Source of the DNA: an uncultured Acidobacteriaceae bacterium
Lineage (GTDB): Bacteria > Acidobacteriota > Terriglobia > Terriglobales > Acidobacteriaceae
Length of the DNA stretch: 64,000 nt
Assembly: GCA_937879855.1 (NCBI GenBank)
Contig: CALFMO010000015.1
Span: 62,001-126,000 of the forward strand
Direction of reading: 5' to 3'
Shown here: positions 35,020 through 43,619 of the stretch, in pieces
Numbering within the stretch: position 1 is the first letter of the stretch
How the letters are laid out: each line of letters starts with the position of its first letter
Program-made: the position numbers and the translations under genes
The notes under the pieces: model-generated
Databases searched by the model: none
What the model saw: the letters and a program-made list of their open reading frames with translations, nothing else
What the model was told of the DNA's origin: nothing

Positions 35020-36486
35020 CTAGTGCCCCTCGCGGCGGTCAGCGGGGTTGACATAGGCGATGCCCATGATTCCGCCGCCCTGCGGTAACCCGGTTGATAT
35101 CTGCTGTAGACGCGTCAGGGGCGCACCCGGCGAGTCAATCCGATAAACGTCCACTTCTGCCGTTCCGCTTTCCAGATCGTAGAGGAAATCACTGTCCCCC
35201 GTTTCAGCAACGTCGACAAACCCAGTGGCTCCCGCTGCCGGATTGGCGGCGTACGGGTTGACAGGTACTCCTGTCGCTGCGCGGCTATCAATTTCTTCAA
35301 CTGATCCATCTTCATTGAACTGGAAGCTGGAAATAATGGACGAAGAGGCGCTGACCACCCAGAAGCTTCGACCATCCTTATCGAAGGAGAGCCAGCAGGA
35401 ACTGGTGGAAGTGTTCGTCGGGCCGGTCGTGATTTGGCTGCTGGTCGGGACATCCAAGGATATAGGGCTGAGGAAACCCGAGTCATTCAGATCAAACGTC
35501 GAAACGGATCCTGTCTGGAATTCGCTGAGCGGCGCTGGCTGGCCGTCTGCGAGCCACTCTCTTGATTCCGAAACCACGACCACTTCATGCCCCATCACCT
35601 TGCGAATCGCAATGCTAACCGCACCGGGGAGATTGCGGCCCTGGTCGTTGTTTCGCTGCGTGGACGTGATTGTCGCCACTGGGAAAGGTGTCAGCAAGCC
35701 TGGCCGAATGACATCAAAACTTTCAAGCTCGGCAGACGCGGCACTTGCTGAGATCGCAGTTGATCCAGCGTTGTAGAGCGACACGACAAGAGAACGACCA
35801 CTTGCAGCTACGCCCAGGTCAGACGGACGGCCAAGAAGCTGCCGCTTCGATCCCGGAATTTCCTGAAGATGACCGGTCTCGCGGTTCAATTGAAAGGCAT
35901 CAATGTCGCCGACTTGGTCCGTCGGTCCAGTGTAAACGCCATCGCTGTCGACATTGGCAACATAAACAACCCCATCGTGCTCAGCAATGGTGTCCGGTCC
36001 AAAACCACCGCTTGGAATCTGATTAACGAGCGTTAGACTGAAGTCCTTATTTATCCTGAATGATGAAACCGTATTGGAGCCGGCATTGACCTGTAAAAGA
36101 AAGCGATTGTCGACGTTTAGTACGGAATGGGCTGAGATCAACGCGTCGATGGGGCCACCAGTGTTGAGTCGGCCCCCGGCACCGCCAGACAGATACTCGC
36201 CGATATAAGCCAGGGTGCCATCGGCTTTGCGCCCGTAGGCTACCAGCCCGTTCTGATGCGCGTTGGTTCCTGCGTAAACCGCTCCGGTAAAGTCCTGAGC
36301 CAGTGCGGTCTTAACGAAGGCCGCTGACAAGAGCACAGTGAGCGCAAGAAGACAGGTCAAACCAACCGACCTTGACCTGAGAGTGTTGCCTGTTTTCCTC
36401 TGATGCTCGGAAATTGGCCCGGAGTCTGCACACGTCTGGTGTGCGCGCACTAAAAACGATAGACGACGAATTCGACCTGTGTACAT
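35020..36486 (-). CDS. Secreted beta-propeller protein (lactonase/YncE-like)
   Basis: A 488-residue protein from ATG 36486, which has AAGGAG at a good distance. A long basic N-terminus leads to a signal segment (LTCLLALTVLLSAAFVKTALAQ). The mature part consists of repeated propeller blades (GAVYAGTNAHQNGLVAYGRKADG, NVDNRFLLQVNAGSNTVSSFRI, SSIISSFQFNEDGSVEEID), as in 6-phosphogluconolactonase-like and YVTN proteins. No catalytic residues stand out, so binding or scaffolding is as likely as lactonase activity. It is convergent with the activator and diverges from the other propeller gene across 1.26 kb. Confidence 0.82.
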   Translation of the reverse strand: MYTGRIRRLSFLVRAHQTCADSGPISEHQRKTGNTLRSRSVGLTCLLALTVLLSAAFVKTALAQDFTGAVYAGTNAHQNGLVAYGRKADGTLAYIGEYLSGGAGGRLNTGGPIDALISAHSVLNVDNRFLLQVNAGSNTVSSFRINKDFSLTLVNQIPSGGFGPDTIAEHDGVVYVANVDSDGVYTGPTDQVGDIDAFQLNRETGHLQEIPGSKRQLLGRPSDLGVAASGRSLVVSLYNAGSTAISASAASAELESFDVIRPGLLTPFPVATITSTQRNNDQGRNLPGAVSIAIRKVMGHEVVVVSESREWLADGQPAPLSEFQTGSVSTFDLNDSGFLSPISLDVPTSSQITTGPTNTSTSSCWLSFDKDGRSFWVVSASSSIISSFQFNEDGSVEEIDSRAATGVPVNPYAANPAAGATGFVDVAETGDSDFLYDLESGTAEVDVYRIDSPGAPLTRLQQISTGLPQGGGIMGIAYVNPADRREGH

Positions 36487-37743
36487 CTTGTGATCTCCTT
36501 TTACGCTTGAATTAAAGCGATTCGTTAACTTCACGCCGAAGCTCTGGATTTTCAGCCCGAACACACTATGTTCATGCAATTTTCATACCGCTCATGAGCC
36601 AATTGTTTGGCACCATACCAACAAGTTGGTCGCAATTTAACGACGCAGGGTCCTAGTCGTGTCCCTTGGCTGACTGACACGTCCGGATACGAACACTCTT
36701 ATTTCGGAAGGGGACCCGCGCGGAGCTGGGTTCAGTGAGTGCCCCGCGACCTCTGCTTCTGAATCGTCACGGGGCCTAATTGTCTTGATGGAGACTGGCT
36801 GAAGGCCTGCCCGCCCCGAGCTCCTGGTCTCGGCCTAAAGCCAGAAATAATTTTTCCGACTTTCCTAATTTTCCCGGATGCAAGGGGGGTGCAGTCTTGA
36901 ATCTCTCTATCTCCTAACCCGTCAAACGCTCTCGGGAAGAAGGGAAAGACATGGTGCCAGAGACACCCCCCCATACATGATCATGTTTGGACTGGGACTC
37001 AGATCAGATCATCTCTAAACTCTGCGTCATATCAGCTCATGAGCAGGGCACGGGGCGCGGAGTGGAGATGTGTGGATTTTGATTTGGGGCGTCTCTTCCG
37101 TGGTGGAGCACTTACACAATTTCTGGGAGAGCGGGATCAGTCTGATGTTTGCGTTAGTCATCCCGCTGATCCTGATTACCTGACATGGTGGATTCGCTGA
37201 TTGCAATGGGACTAATTTGTGTAACGGAGCCGCCTGTTGCCGTTGCTTGGCTGCGCGCAAAATCGGCGGAAACCCTTCGACCTGCCAGCGCGAGTCTTCG
37301 AAAACAATAGTGTTCATATTCCGACGTGTCAGTCGGCCAACGGACACGGCTAACAACCTGTGCGGTTAAATGGCGGCAAACTCGTTTGTATGGCATCGAA
37401 CAGTAGGCTCATAAGCGGTATGAAAATTGCCTGATCACGATGAGCATCACCGCCTGGACACCACCTATGGAATGGAGGCAGGTTCCAGGGGCCCCTTACA
37501 ACAATTGATCTTCGCGGTTTCTGCTCTTCACAATTCCCTGGGCGTGAGTGAGAAGAGCCGCGCTTCGGCTTTATGGAACAGTCCGCCAAAAAGGCGGCTG
37601 TTGGACGTGTGCGATGCGAGCTTTGCGGCACCGCGAGGGAACCTTGGGTACTTGTGAAAGATAGAGCGAGGTTGCCTCCAGACTTCATCTGGTCGGCTGC
37701 AACAGCTGACGAACTGACCATAATTGGGAAAAAGGAGAAGTAA
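36487..37743. other. 1.26-kb gene-free interval within the element
   Basis: Between the two divergent propeller genes. It holds the partial third copy of the terminal repeat (36934-37010), a hairpin at 37578-37601 (CCGCC-AAAAA-GGCGG core) and presumably both promoters. I see no frame with a ribosome site and protein-like composition. A short hydrophobic frame at about 37069-37182 (WILIWGVSSVVEHLHNFW, LMFALVIPLILIT) lacks a convincing start. Confidence 0.5.
36934..37010 (+). repeat. Partial internal copy of the terminal repeat (77 bp)
   Basis: Same orientation as the left repeat and alignable to its first 77 bp, from gggaagaagggaaag to cagatcagatc. The outer end is preceded by gtcaaacgctctc, which partly resembles the 14-bp direct repeat. 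It lacks the inner half of the full copies. Confidence 0.75.
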
Positions 37744-39246
37744 ATGAATCGTCTTTGCATCGCAATAACGTGTGTAGTCGTGTGTGTGATATGTGTAAGC
37801 AATAGCCGCGCACAGGAGGTTCCTGCTGGTGCGAATTTGCCGCCAATTCCGATCACTTCGCACGATCGTGTCTATCACGCGGATCAGGCATCCAATACAG
37901 TTTCGGTCTATGACCCGTCAACCAACACTCTGCTGGGTGTGATCCCGCTCGGCGTGGCGGCCCAGTCCGATCAGCACCCAGCCTGGGTCAACGGCGGAAT
38001 GACTCCGGCCAATATAAGCCCCCTTTACTATGGCCAGCTGCTGGTGCATGGCATGGGTTTCTCGTTCGATCACAGAACTCTCGATGTAGTCTCTATCGCC
38101 TCCAACGCGGTGACGTTCATTGACACCGCTACAAACACGGTGAAGCACACCACCTATGTAGGCCGATCCCCACACGAAGCCTTTTTTACCCCGGACGACA
38201 GTGAAGTATGGGTCACGGTGAGGGGAGAAAATTACGTTCAGGTGATCGACGGTAAGACCTTTGAGAACAAGGACCGAATCATGGTCGGCGACGGCCCTGG
38301 AATGACAATTTTCCGGCCCGATGGGAAATATGGCTATGTCTGCTCCAGCTCGATTCCTCAGATAGCGGTGGTCGATGTGAAAAGTCACCGGGTCGTCGCA
38401 AATGTTCCGCAGCCATCCCCCTTCTGTCCGAATATTGCAGCTACGCCCGATGGGCGGCAGGTGTGGCTCACGTTAAAAGACATTGGTGCAACCGAGGTAT
38501 TTAACGCAAATCCTCCGTTCAACGTGCTTGCAATCCTCAACACCGGTCCGATTACCAATCACGTCAATATCGTGCGAAACATGCACGGCCAGTTCGCCTA
38601 TATCACCATCGGCGGAGAAAACACCGTGAAGGTATATACCACGACGGACACTCCGCAACTCGTCGCAACCATACCGACGGGTGAGCTGCCGCACGGCTTA
38701 TGGCCGTCGGGCGATGGAAGCCGGGTCTATATCTGCCTGGAGAATGGTACGGGAATGCAGGCGATCAATACTCTGACAAACCAGGTGACCGCAACCCTTC
38801 CGGGCGGACAGGCTTGTCAGGCTTTGGTCTATGTGCCCAATGCAGTTCCGACAGGAAATGGACTTTCCGGCCTGATGCCTCTGAATTCATACGGGCAGGC
38901 GGTCCATCTATACATGGGCTCTCCAGGAAGTTCCGCCACCTCGGCGTCGACAACGGTGACGCTGAATTATCAGGGAGCGCTTGATCTGCTCGAAGCCGCA
39001 GTTACAGGGCTTCAACCCTATACAAGCTACACCTTGGGGTATGCGCCGAACCTTGGGGATCCAGCCTATAACTTTCAAGCGTTAAGCACGTTCATGACGA
39101 ATGCGGCCGGAGCACAGATCGTGACGTCTATTGCGCCACTCAGAGAGATCGTAGCCGGAACACCACAGCCGGGGGATCAACGCTATCTGGAGATCGTACC
39201 GACCGGAGACACTCAGCCTGCGCAGGTGCAACTGCAGTCACAGTAG
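37744..39246 (+). CDS. Secreted YVTN-type beta-propeller protein
   Basis: A 500-residue protein with a signal peptide (MNRLCIAITCVVVCVICVSNSRA). About 350 residues of propeller blades follow (YHADQASNTVSVYDPSTNTL, VTFIDTATNTVKHTTYVGRSPHE, VTVRGENYVQVIDGKTFEN). The C-terminal 140 residues are a beta-rich domain (NYQGALDLLEAAVTGLQPY). The ribosome site AAGGAG at 37734 precedes the ATG. Proteins of this type are exported and often bind metals, cofactors or surfaces; a specific role is not evident. It is the first of three co-directional genes with the DUF305 and DoxX genes. Confidence 0.85.
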   Translation: MNRLCIAITCVVVCVICVSNSRAQEVPAGANLPPIPITSHDRVYHADQASNTVSVYDPSTNTLLGVIPLGVAAQSDQHPAWVNGGMTPANISPLYYGQLLVHGMGFSFDHRTLDVVSIASNAVTFIDTATNTVKHTTYVGRSPHEAFFTPDDSEVWVTVRGENYVQVIDGKTFENKDRIMVGDGPGMTIFRPDGKYGYVCSSSIPQIAVVDVKSHRVVANVPQPSPFCPNIAATPDGRQVWLTLKDIGATEVFNANPPFNVLAILNTGPITNHVNIVRNMHGQFAYITIGGENTVKVYTTTDTPQLVATIPTGELPHGLWPSGDGSRVYICLENGTGMQAINTLTNQVTATLPGGQACQALVYVPNAVPTGNGLSGLMPLNSYGQAVHLYMGSPGSSATSASTTVTLNYQGALDLLEAAVTGLQPYTSYTLGYAPNLGDPAYNFQALSTFMTNAAGAQIVTSIAPLREIVAGTPQPGDQRYLEIVPTGDTQPAQVQLQSQ

Positions 39247-39372
39247 CTATAGTCGCAGCGCGGAGAAGCGAGGCCCTGCAACTCGCTTCTCCCGTTTGTT
39301 CGCAAATATCGCAAGAGCGCGTGAGGGCCCTTGCGTCATTCACCAACAATATCTGGGAAGGGGTGGAAGGCA

Positions 39373-39750
39373 ATGAGAATCGCAACTATGTTCTGTGCGA
39401 AACGCCTTTGGACTGCCGGCCTGATCGCAGCATTTTCCATCGCGGCCGTCGCTCAGATGGAACCCCGGGCGATGAGTTTTATGCATGCCATGAAAGACAG
39501 TATGGAGCGGATGGACAATGGTATGAAGTCGGCTCCCATGAATGGCGATGTAGACCACGATTTTGCCACCATGATGATGCCCCACCACCAGGGAGCAATT
39601 GATATGGCGAAGGCCGAGCTGCTCTATGGCAAGGATCCTGTGATGAGGAGACTCGCTGAGGAGATCGTCGTGGACCAGCAGTCAGAGATCCAGGCCATGC
39701 AACTCTGGCTCAGTAAACAGCCCACAACGGCGACAGCCGGGCGGAAATAA
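39373..39750 (+). CDS. Exported DUF305 protein
   Basis: A 125-residue protein from ATG 39373 with a signal peptide (LWTAGLIAAFSIAAVAQ). The DUF305 signature is clear: DHDFATMMMPHHQGAIDMAKAEL, then RLAEEIVVDQQSEIQAMQLWL. This family is a small ferritin-like helical bundle rich in His and Met, frequently found with copper-handling genes. A metal-binding role in the periplasm is therefore likely. It lies 126 bp after the propeller gene and 206 bp before the DoxX gene. Confidence 0.9.
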   Translation: MRIATMFCAKRLWTAGLIAAFSIAAVAQMEPRAMSFMHAMKDSMERMDNGMKSAPMNGDVDHDFATMMMPHHQGAIDMAKAELLYGKDPVMRRLAEEIVVDQQSEIQAMQLWLSKQPTTATAGRK

Positions 39751-39956
39751 AGTCCGGGCCAAAAGCCCCCCGGCCCACCGTAAGGGATGTGCTTCCGATT
39801 CGGTGGTACAGTGCCGATCCGCGCCCTCGCGGTACTTGGATCGAGGTAAGGCGTCTTCCACGGGCTCTGGCCGAGGCTCATCCCACGAACCAGAGCCTGT
39901 GATCTTACCGTGCGCGGGGCTCCCCGACGCCGTTCTTGAAAGGAGATCTACTGTAT

Positions 39957-40571
39957 ATGAACCTCAACCGCACGATGCATATGTACACCACGACGCTACC
40001 GAAGCTTGGCGACTGGGCAGCGATTCCGCTGCGGCTGATTGTAGGTTACGGTTTCTTGGCCCATGGCTATGGCAAGATCGAAAAGGGACCGGAACATTTC
40101 TTCGCAATACTCCATGCGTTGGGCGTTCCTGCTCCTTACCTCATAGGTTGGGCGACCATCCTGATTGAAGTCCTTGGCGGATTGGCTGTACTGGCAGGAG
40201 CTTTTGTGGTGCTCGCCAGCGTGCCAATGGCAGGGATTCTGCTGGTTGCGATGTTCACTGTTCACCTTCCCTACGGCTTCAGCTCAATCAAGCTTCTGGC
40301 CGTGACCACCGCTGGGGCTCAATTTGGGCAACCCGGCTATGAGGTCGACCTTCTTTACCTTGGCTGTCTGGCTGCACTCGTGCTCGGCGGTTCTGGACCG
40401 TTTTCGGTGGACGGTCTACTCGCGTGGAAATCAAGAACCGGCTGTCCCGGGCATTCGCCCAACGCCACAGAACGATGTTACTCAGCGCCCCCGCGCGCCC
40501 CTTTGTCGCTCGAGCACAAAGGAACGCCCGATCCAGACAGGAAAGAGCCGAGTTGTGATGAGTTGATTTGA
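39957..40571 (+). CDS. DoxX-family membrane protein with a C-terminus running into the right inverted repeat
   Basis: A 204-residue protein from ATG 39957. Four hydrophobic helices (IPLRLIVGYGFLAHGYGKIEKG, LIGWATILIEVLGGLAVLAGAFVV, MAGILLVAMFTVHLPYG, VDLLYLGCLAALVLGG) are the DoxX pattern. The family normally ends soon after the fourth helix. Here the frame continues, and from about base 40487 its last 28 codons (PRAPLSLEHKG to SCDELI) are read from the terminal inverted repeat. DoxX-type proteins are membrane subunits linked to quinone oxidation or redox homeostasis; the exact function is unknown. Confidence 0.85.
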   Translation: MNLNRTMHMYTTTLPKLGDWAAIPLRLIVGYGFLAHGYGKIEKGPEHFFAILHALGVPAPYLIGWATILIEVLGGLAVLAGAFVVLASVPMAGILLVAMFTVHLPYGFSSIKLLAVTTAGAQFGQPGYEVDLLYLGCLAALVLGGSGPFSVDGLLAWKSRTGCPGHSPNATERCYSAPPRAPLSLEHKGTPDPDRKEPSCDELI

Positions 40572-40669
40572 TTTGAGTTGAGTTGAGTTGTGCTGATCTG
40601 ATCTGAGTCCCAGTCCAAACATGATCATTAAAGGGGGGTGTCTCTGGGACCATGTCTTTCCCTTCTCCC
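40487..40669 (-). repeat. Right terminal inverted repeat (183 bp)
   Basis: Inverted copy of 33670-33842, matching to the terminal GGG. It carries two extra aactc pentamers within a run of aactc/aaatc units. Its inner end provides the last codons of the DoxX gene. Confidence 0.85.
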
Positions 40670-40683
40670 GTCAACGCGGGTGG
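40670..40683 (+). repeat. Right 14-bp direct repeat of the 7-kb element
   Basis: GTCAACGCGGGTGG, identical to 33656-33669 and directly outside the right inverted repeat. Confidence 0.85.
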
Positions 40684-40800
40684 TTTTTGGGGGATGGTGG
40701 GCGTCCGCTGAAATTGCACGAGTCCTTCGGCGCCAAACGGCGGCGCCTCAAGATGACAGGTTTGACTAGACTAATGACTCGTCCGTGTTGGGACGAGGGT

Positions 40801-40864
40801 GCGCGGGCGAGACGCCCCCGCACAGCCGGCGCGTCGCCGGCGCTACTCAAACCGCCGGCGCTAC
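40801..40864. repeat. GC-rich palindromic repeat cluster
   Basis: Reads gcgcgggcgagacgccc, then cagccggc, gccggcgctac and a second gccggcgctac. The same building blocks recur at 44961-45005, 49652-49700 and 56569-56618. The units are internally palindromic. This copy lies in the gap after the element and before the glnA terminator. Confidence 0.65.
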
Positions 40865-40870
40865 AGCAAA

Positions 40871-40893
40871 ATGCCCCGGCTTTTGGCCGGGGC
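40871..40893 (-). terminator. Hairpin terminator of glnA
   Basis: On the reverse strand GCCCCGGC-CAAAA-GCCGGGGC forms a perfect 8-bp stem followed by ATTTTG. It lies 23 bp past the glnA stop codon. Confidence 0.65.
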
Positions 40894-40915
40894 GGGTGGC
40901 AGATCTGACAGCGAT

Positions 40916-42346
40916 TTAAAACAGATTCCACAGGAACTGGTTGTAGACCTCGTGATGGAATTGGACTTCCTGCGCTTTGATGAAGGTTCCGAGGGCACGG
41001 GGGCAGCGGTCGGCGGAGGCCTGTTTCAAGTCCGCATAACGGCCTTTGACGTCCTCCCCGAGCAGAGCATTCGTCCACTCGGCCTTGCGGAAGTTGTCGA
41101 GGGCATCGTAGATGTTGTCGGGCAAGTAGCGCTCGGCCTGGCGAAGGTTCTTGATCTTCGCGGTCTCGCCGTCGAGTCCGGTCTTGAAGATCGAGAGCAT
41201 CACCAAGTAGGGATTTGCGTCGGGTGCAACGGAACGAACTTCGACGCGCATGCTCTTCTCGTTGCCGATGGGAATTCGAATCATGGAGCCGCGATCGACG
41301 GGCGAAGCCTTGATCTGGTTAGGCGCTTCGAAGTGCGGATCGAGGCGGCGATAAGCATTCACGCTGGCGTTGAGCAGCAGACAAATGTCATTGCCGTGTG
41401 TAAGGATGCGGTCGAGGAACGACCATCCCATCTTGCTGAGTTTTTCTTCGCCCTTCGCGTCCCAGAAAAGGTTCTTGCCGTTTTCGCTGATGGAAACGTT
41501 GGTGTGCATGCCGCTGCCGTTCACGCCGATGACGGGCTTGGGCAGGAAGCACGCGGTTAATCCCATGTTCGTCGCCACTTGGCGGCAGATCAGCTTGTAA
41601 AGTTGGATCTGGTCGGCGGCGGCCACTACCTCTCCGTAGCCATAGTTAATTTCAAACTGCGAGGGCGCAACTTCCGGGTGATCTTTCTCGTTCTGGAAGC
41701 CCATCGAACGCTGCACTTCCGCCGTGGTGTCGATGAAGGTGCGCAACGGGTCGCCGGGGAGTGAGTGGTAATATCCGCCGGTGTTCACATATTCAAATTT
41801 TCCGGTTTCGTGATAATGACGCTCAGCGTCGGGGCCTTTGAAAAGAAATCCTTCAATTTCGTTGGCGGCGTTGAGAGTGTAGCCTTTTTTCTTGTGCAGG
41901 TCGTCGGCGTATCCCTTGAGCACGCCGCGAATGTCGCCGGCGTAAGATGTTCCGCCCTTGTCGATGACTTCACCAAATACCAGAACCTTGCCCGAGCCAA
42001 AAACATCTGCCGGAGCCCAGTAGAACGCACCCCAGTCGATGCCCAGTCGGAGATCGCTTTCGCGCTGGGCGGTGAAGCCACGGATCGACGAGCCGTCGAA
42101 GGTGAGGTTGTCCCAGCTCTTGAGCAGGAACTTCTTGTCATAGTCGAGCATGTGCAACCGGCCTTCCAGATCGCTGAAAAGCACGGTCACGGCTTTGATC
42201 CGCTTCTCGTCGGTCAGATACTTGATGCGATCCTCTTGGACCTTATGGGCTGCGGCGCGGTTCTTGCGCTGCTCCTTCGCCTTCAGGTTGAGCTCTTCGA
42301 GTTCGTCGTACGAGAGTGCCAGGAAGTTGCGCAGTTCGTTGGGCAT
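40916..42346 (-). CDS. glnA: Glutamine synthetase
   Basis: A 476-residue glutamine synthetase. Visible are the substrate-binding NLTFDGSSIRGF, the metal and glutamate region PSQFEINYGYGEV, GSGMHTNVSI (nucleotide and glutamate site), NASVNAYRRLDP and PVDRGSMIRIP. It makes glutamine from glutamate, ammonia and ATP. The classical adenylylation-loop Tyr motif of proteobacterial GS is not obvious, and the end of the protein (VYNQFLWNLF) differs from enteric GlnA, so regulation may be different. It is monocistronic with its own terminator. Confidence 0.93.
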   Translation of the reverse strand: MPNELRNFLALSYDELEELNLKAKEQRKNRAAAHKVQEDRIKYLTDEKRIKAVTVLFSDLEGRLHMLDYDKKFLLKSWDNLTFDGSSIRGFTAQRESDLRLGIDWGAFYWAPADVFGSGKVLVFGEVIDKGGTSYAGDIRGVLKGYADDLHKKKGYTLNAANEIEGFLFKGPDAERHYHETGKFEYVNTGGYYHSLPGDPLRTFIDTTAEVQRSMGFQNEKDHPEVAPSQFEINYGYGEVVAAADQIQLYKLICRQVATNMGLTACFLPKPVIGVNGSGMHTNVSISENGKNLFWDAKGEEKLSKMGWSFLDRILTHGNDICLLLNASVNAYRRLDPHFEAPNQIKASPVDRGSMIRIPIGNEKSMRVEVRSVAPDANPYLVMLSIFKTGLDGETAKIKNLRQAERYLPDNIYDALDNFRKAEWTNALLGEDVKGRYADLKQASADRCPRALGTFIKAQEVQFHHEVYNQFLWNLF

Positions 42347-42616
42347 GGATGTCCTTCAGTCTCCTTCGCGTAAAACCTTATGATTTAGGCAAAACCAAAT
42401 CGGATACAGAGAGGTTGAAATGGCTGGTTTCAACACGCTGATTTGGAACACGAAGGATAGCGCGAGAGCCGAACTGCCGCCAATTGAAAAAGCTGATGAG
42501 AAGCATAAAAGAGATTTATCTAGGAGTGGTGGTTCCCGCTTGGTCTGGGAAGCCGTTGAGATGCCGGCAAAACCGAGATCCTTCGTGCCGCTCGGAATAA
42601 CAATTTCATGGCGACA

Positions 42617-43537
42617 CTACACGTGCGAGGGTGTGAGCCGCGAGGCCATCCATTCGTTCATGGAATGTGAAGCGCCACAGTCGATGCACTTGGTTTGAGC
42701 GAATTGGGCTTTGCAGCGAGGACAAACTGCTCCGTTTTGAAAAGTGTCGAAAGGCTGGCCGCACTGCCCGCATTTCCAATACTCACCAACCGGGGGCGCT
42801 GCGTTGCACGCCGGACAGGCGAAGCCTTCGCGGCGCGGCAGCTTGGCAAAACGCGAGAGCGCGATTGCATGTTTGAGTCCGCCCCAACAACTCATCAGCA
42901 TAAATAGAGCGATTGCACCCAGCCAGACGTCTTGTCTCCACAACGCGAGACCGATGAAGCCTGCGACTCCGATCAGACCGATGATTGTGGCCACCATCAA
43001 ACTGCGCGCGCGTCCCAGCACAAACCAGAGCAGAGAACGAAGGATCTGTCCGCCATCGAGCGGATAGACGGGCAGGATGTTGAAAATCAGCAGGCCTTTG
43101 TTAATAAACCTGATTGCAAGCGCCAACTGGAACAGATCGGGCCTTGACTCCGCCCATCCGTGCGATTGGCCTTGCGAAACAATGCCATTCAAAATCGGCA
43201 TGAGCACAACGTTGACCAGCGGTCCCGCCGCGATGCTCCAGAGGGTTGCGCCGGGCCGTTGCGGCGGGTCTACATATGCCACGCCGCCAAGTGGCCACAG
43301 AACGATCTGGTTCGCCCTGCCACCAACTTGGCGGCATGCCAGTGCGTGTCCAAACTCATGGATCATCACAATCAGGAACAGCGACAGATATTCCAGAACG
43401 TTCCACGTGACCGAGGAGTAGGCGCCCTTGCGGGATTGGATTTCGTAGGCCGCCACCAGAAACCAGGACCAATGAAGAAACACATCAATTCCGCTGAAGC
43501 GGAATAGATGGATCGATCCTTGGCGAGTGCTGGGCAT
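42617..43537 (-). CDS. Site-2-protease-like M50 metalloprotease with C-terminal zinc ribbons
   Basis: A 306-residue integral membrane protease. The active-site motif is IHEFGHALA near residue 60, and the second metal site NILPVYPLDGGQ near 160, within about five to six helices. The last 75 residues hold four CXXC pairs (CPACNAAPP, CGQCGQPF, CPRCKAQF, CIDCGASH), which make two zinc ribbons on the cytosolic side. M50 enzymes cut transmembrane substrates such as anti-sigma factors; the ribbons may dock a partner. The substrate is unknown. Confidence 0.92.
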   Translation of the reverse strand: MPSTRQGSIHLFRFSGIDVFLHWSWFLVAAYEIQSRKGAYSSVTWNVLEYLSLFLIVMIHEFGHALACRQVGGRANQIVLWPLGGVAYVDPPQRPGATLWSIAAGPLVNVVLMPILNGIVSQGQSHGWAESRPDLFQLALAIRFINKGLLIFNILPVYPLDGGQILRSLLWFVLGRARSLMVATIIGLIGVAGFIGLALWRQDVWLGAIALFMLMSCWGGLKHAIALSRFAKLPRREGFACPACNAAPPVGEYWKCGQCGQPFDTFQNGAVCPRCKAQFAQTKCIDCGASHSMNEWMASRLTPSHV

Positions 43538-43619
43538 ATGGGCAGTCTACTGGATTATCCGTGGCGGCGTATGTAGGTATCGATGCGCCGAGGGGGACCG
43601 AAGTAACAATGCGGCGCGA

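Larger units (their letters stand above)
33670..40669. mobile_element. 7,000-bp transposon-like unit with long inverted repeats and 14-bp direct repeats
   Basis: The unit starts and ends with the same sequence in opposite orientation (GGGAGAAGGGAAAGACATGG at 33670 and its complement ending at 40669). The left copy is 173 bp, the right 183 bp. Immediately outside each end stands GTCAACGCGGGTGG in direct orientation. Inside are a sigma-54 activator, two secreted beta-propeller proteins, a DUF305 protein and a DoxX protein. No transposase, integrase or resolvase is visible, so movement would need an enzyme acting in trans. The inner flanks of the two repeats do not match, which argues that the whole unit moved and not each repeat by itself. 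Confidence 0.75.

Noticed and set aside
36600..36640. TGGCAC-type sigma-54 promoter inside the element
   Set aside because: TGGCAC at about 36609 is not followed by a TTGCA-like -12 box at the right distance.
36732..37356. Two reverse-strand frames in the large gap of the element
   Set aside because: No ribosome site, low-complexity content, and one covers the partial repeat.
42420..42698. 92-codon frame on the + strand near the M50 gene end
   Set aside because: It overlaps the protease gene on the other strand by 80 bp, has no ribosome site and reads as unstructured sequence.
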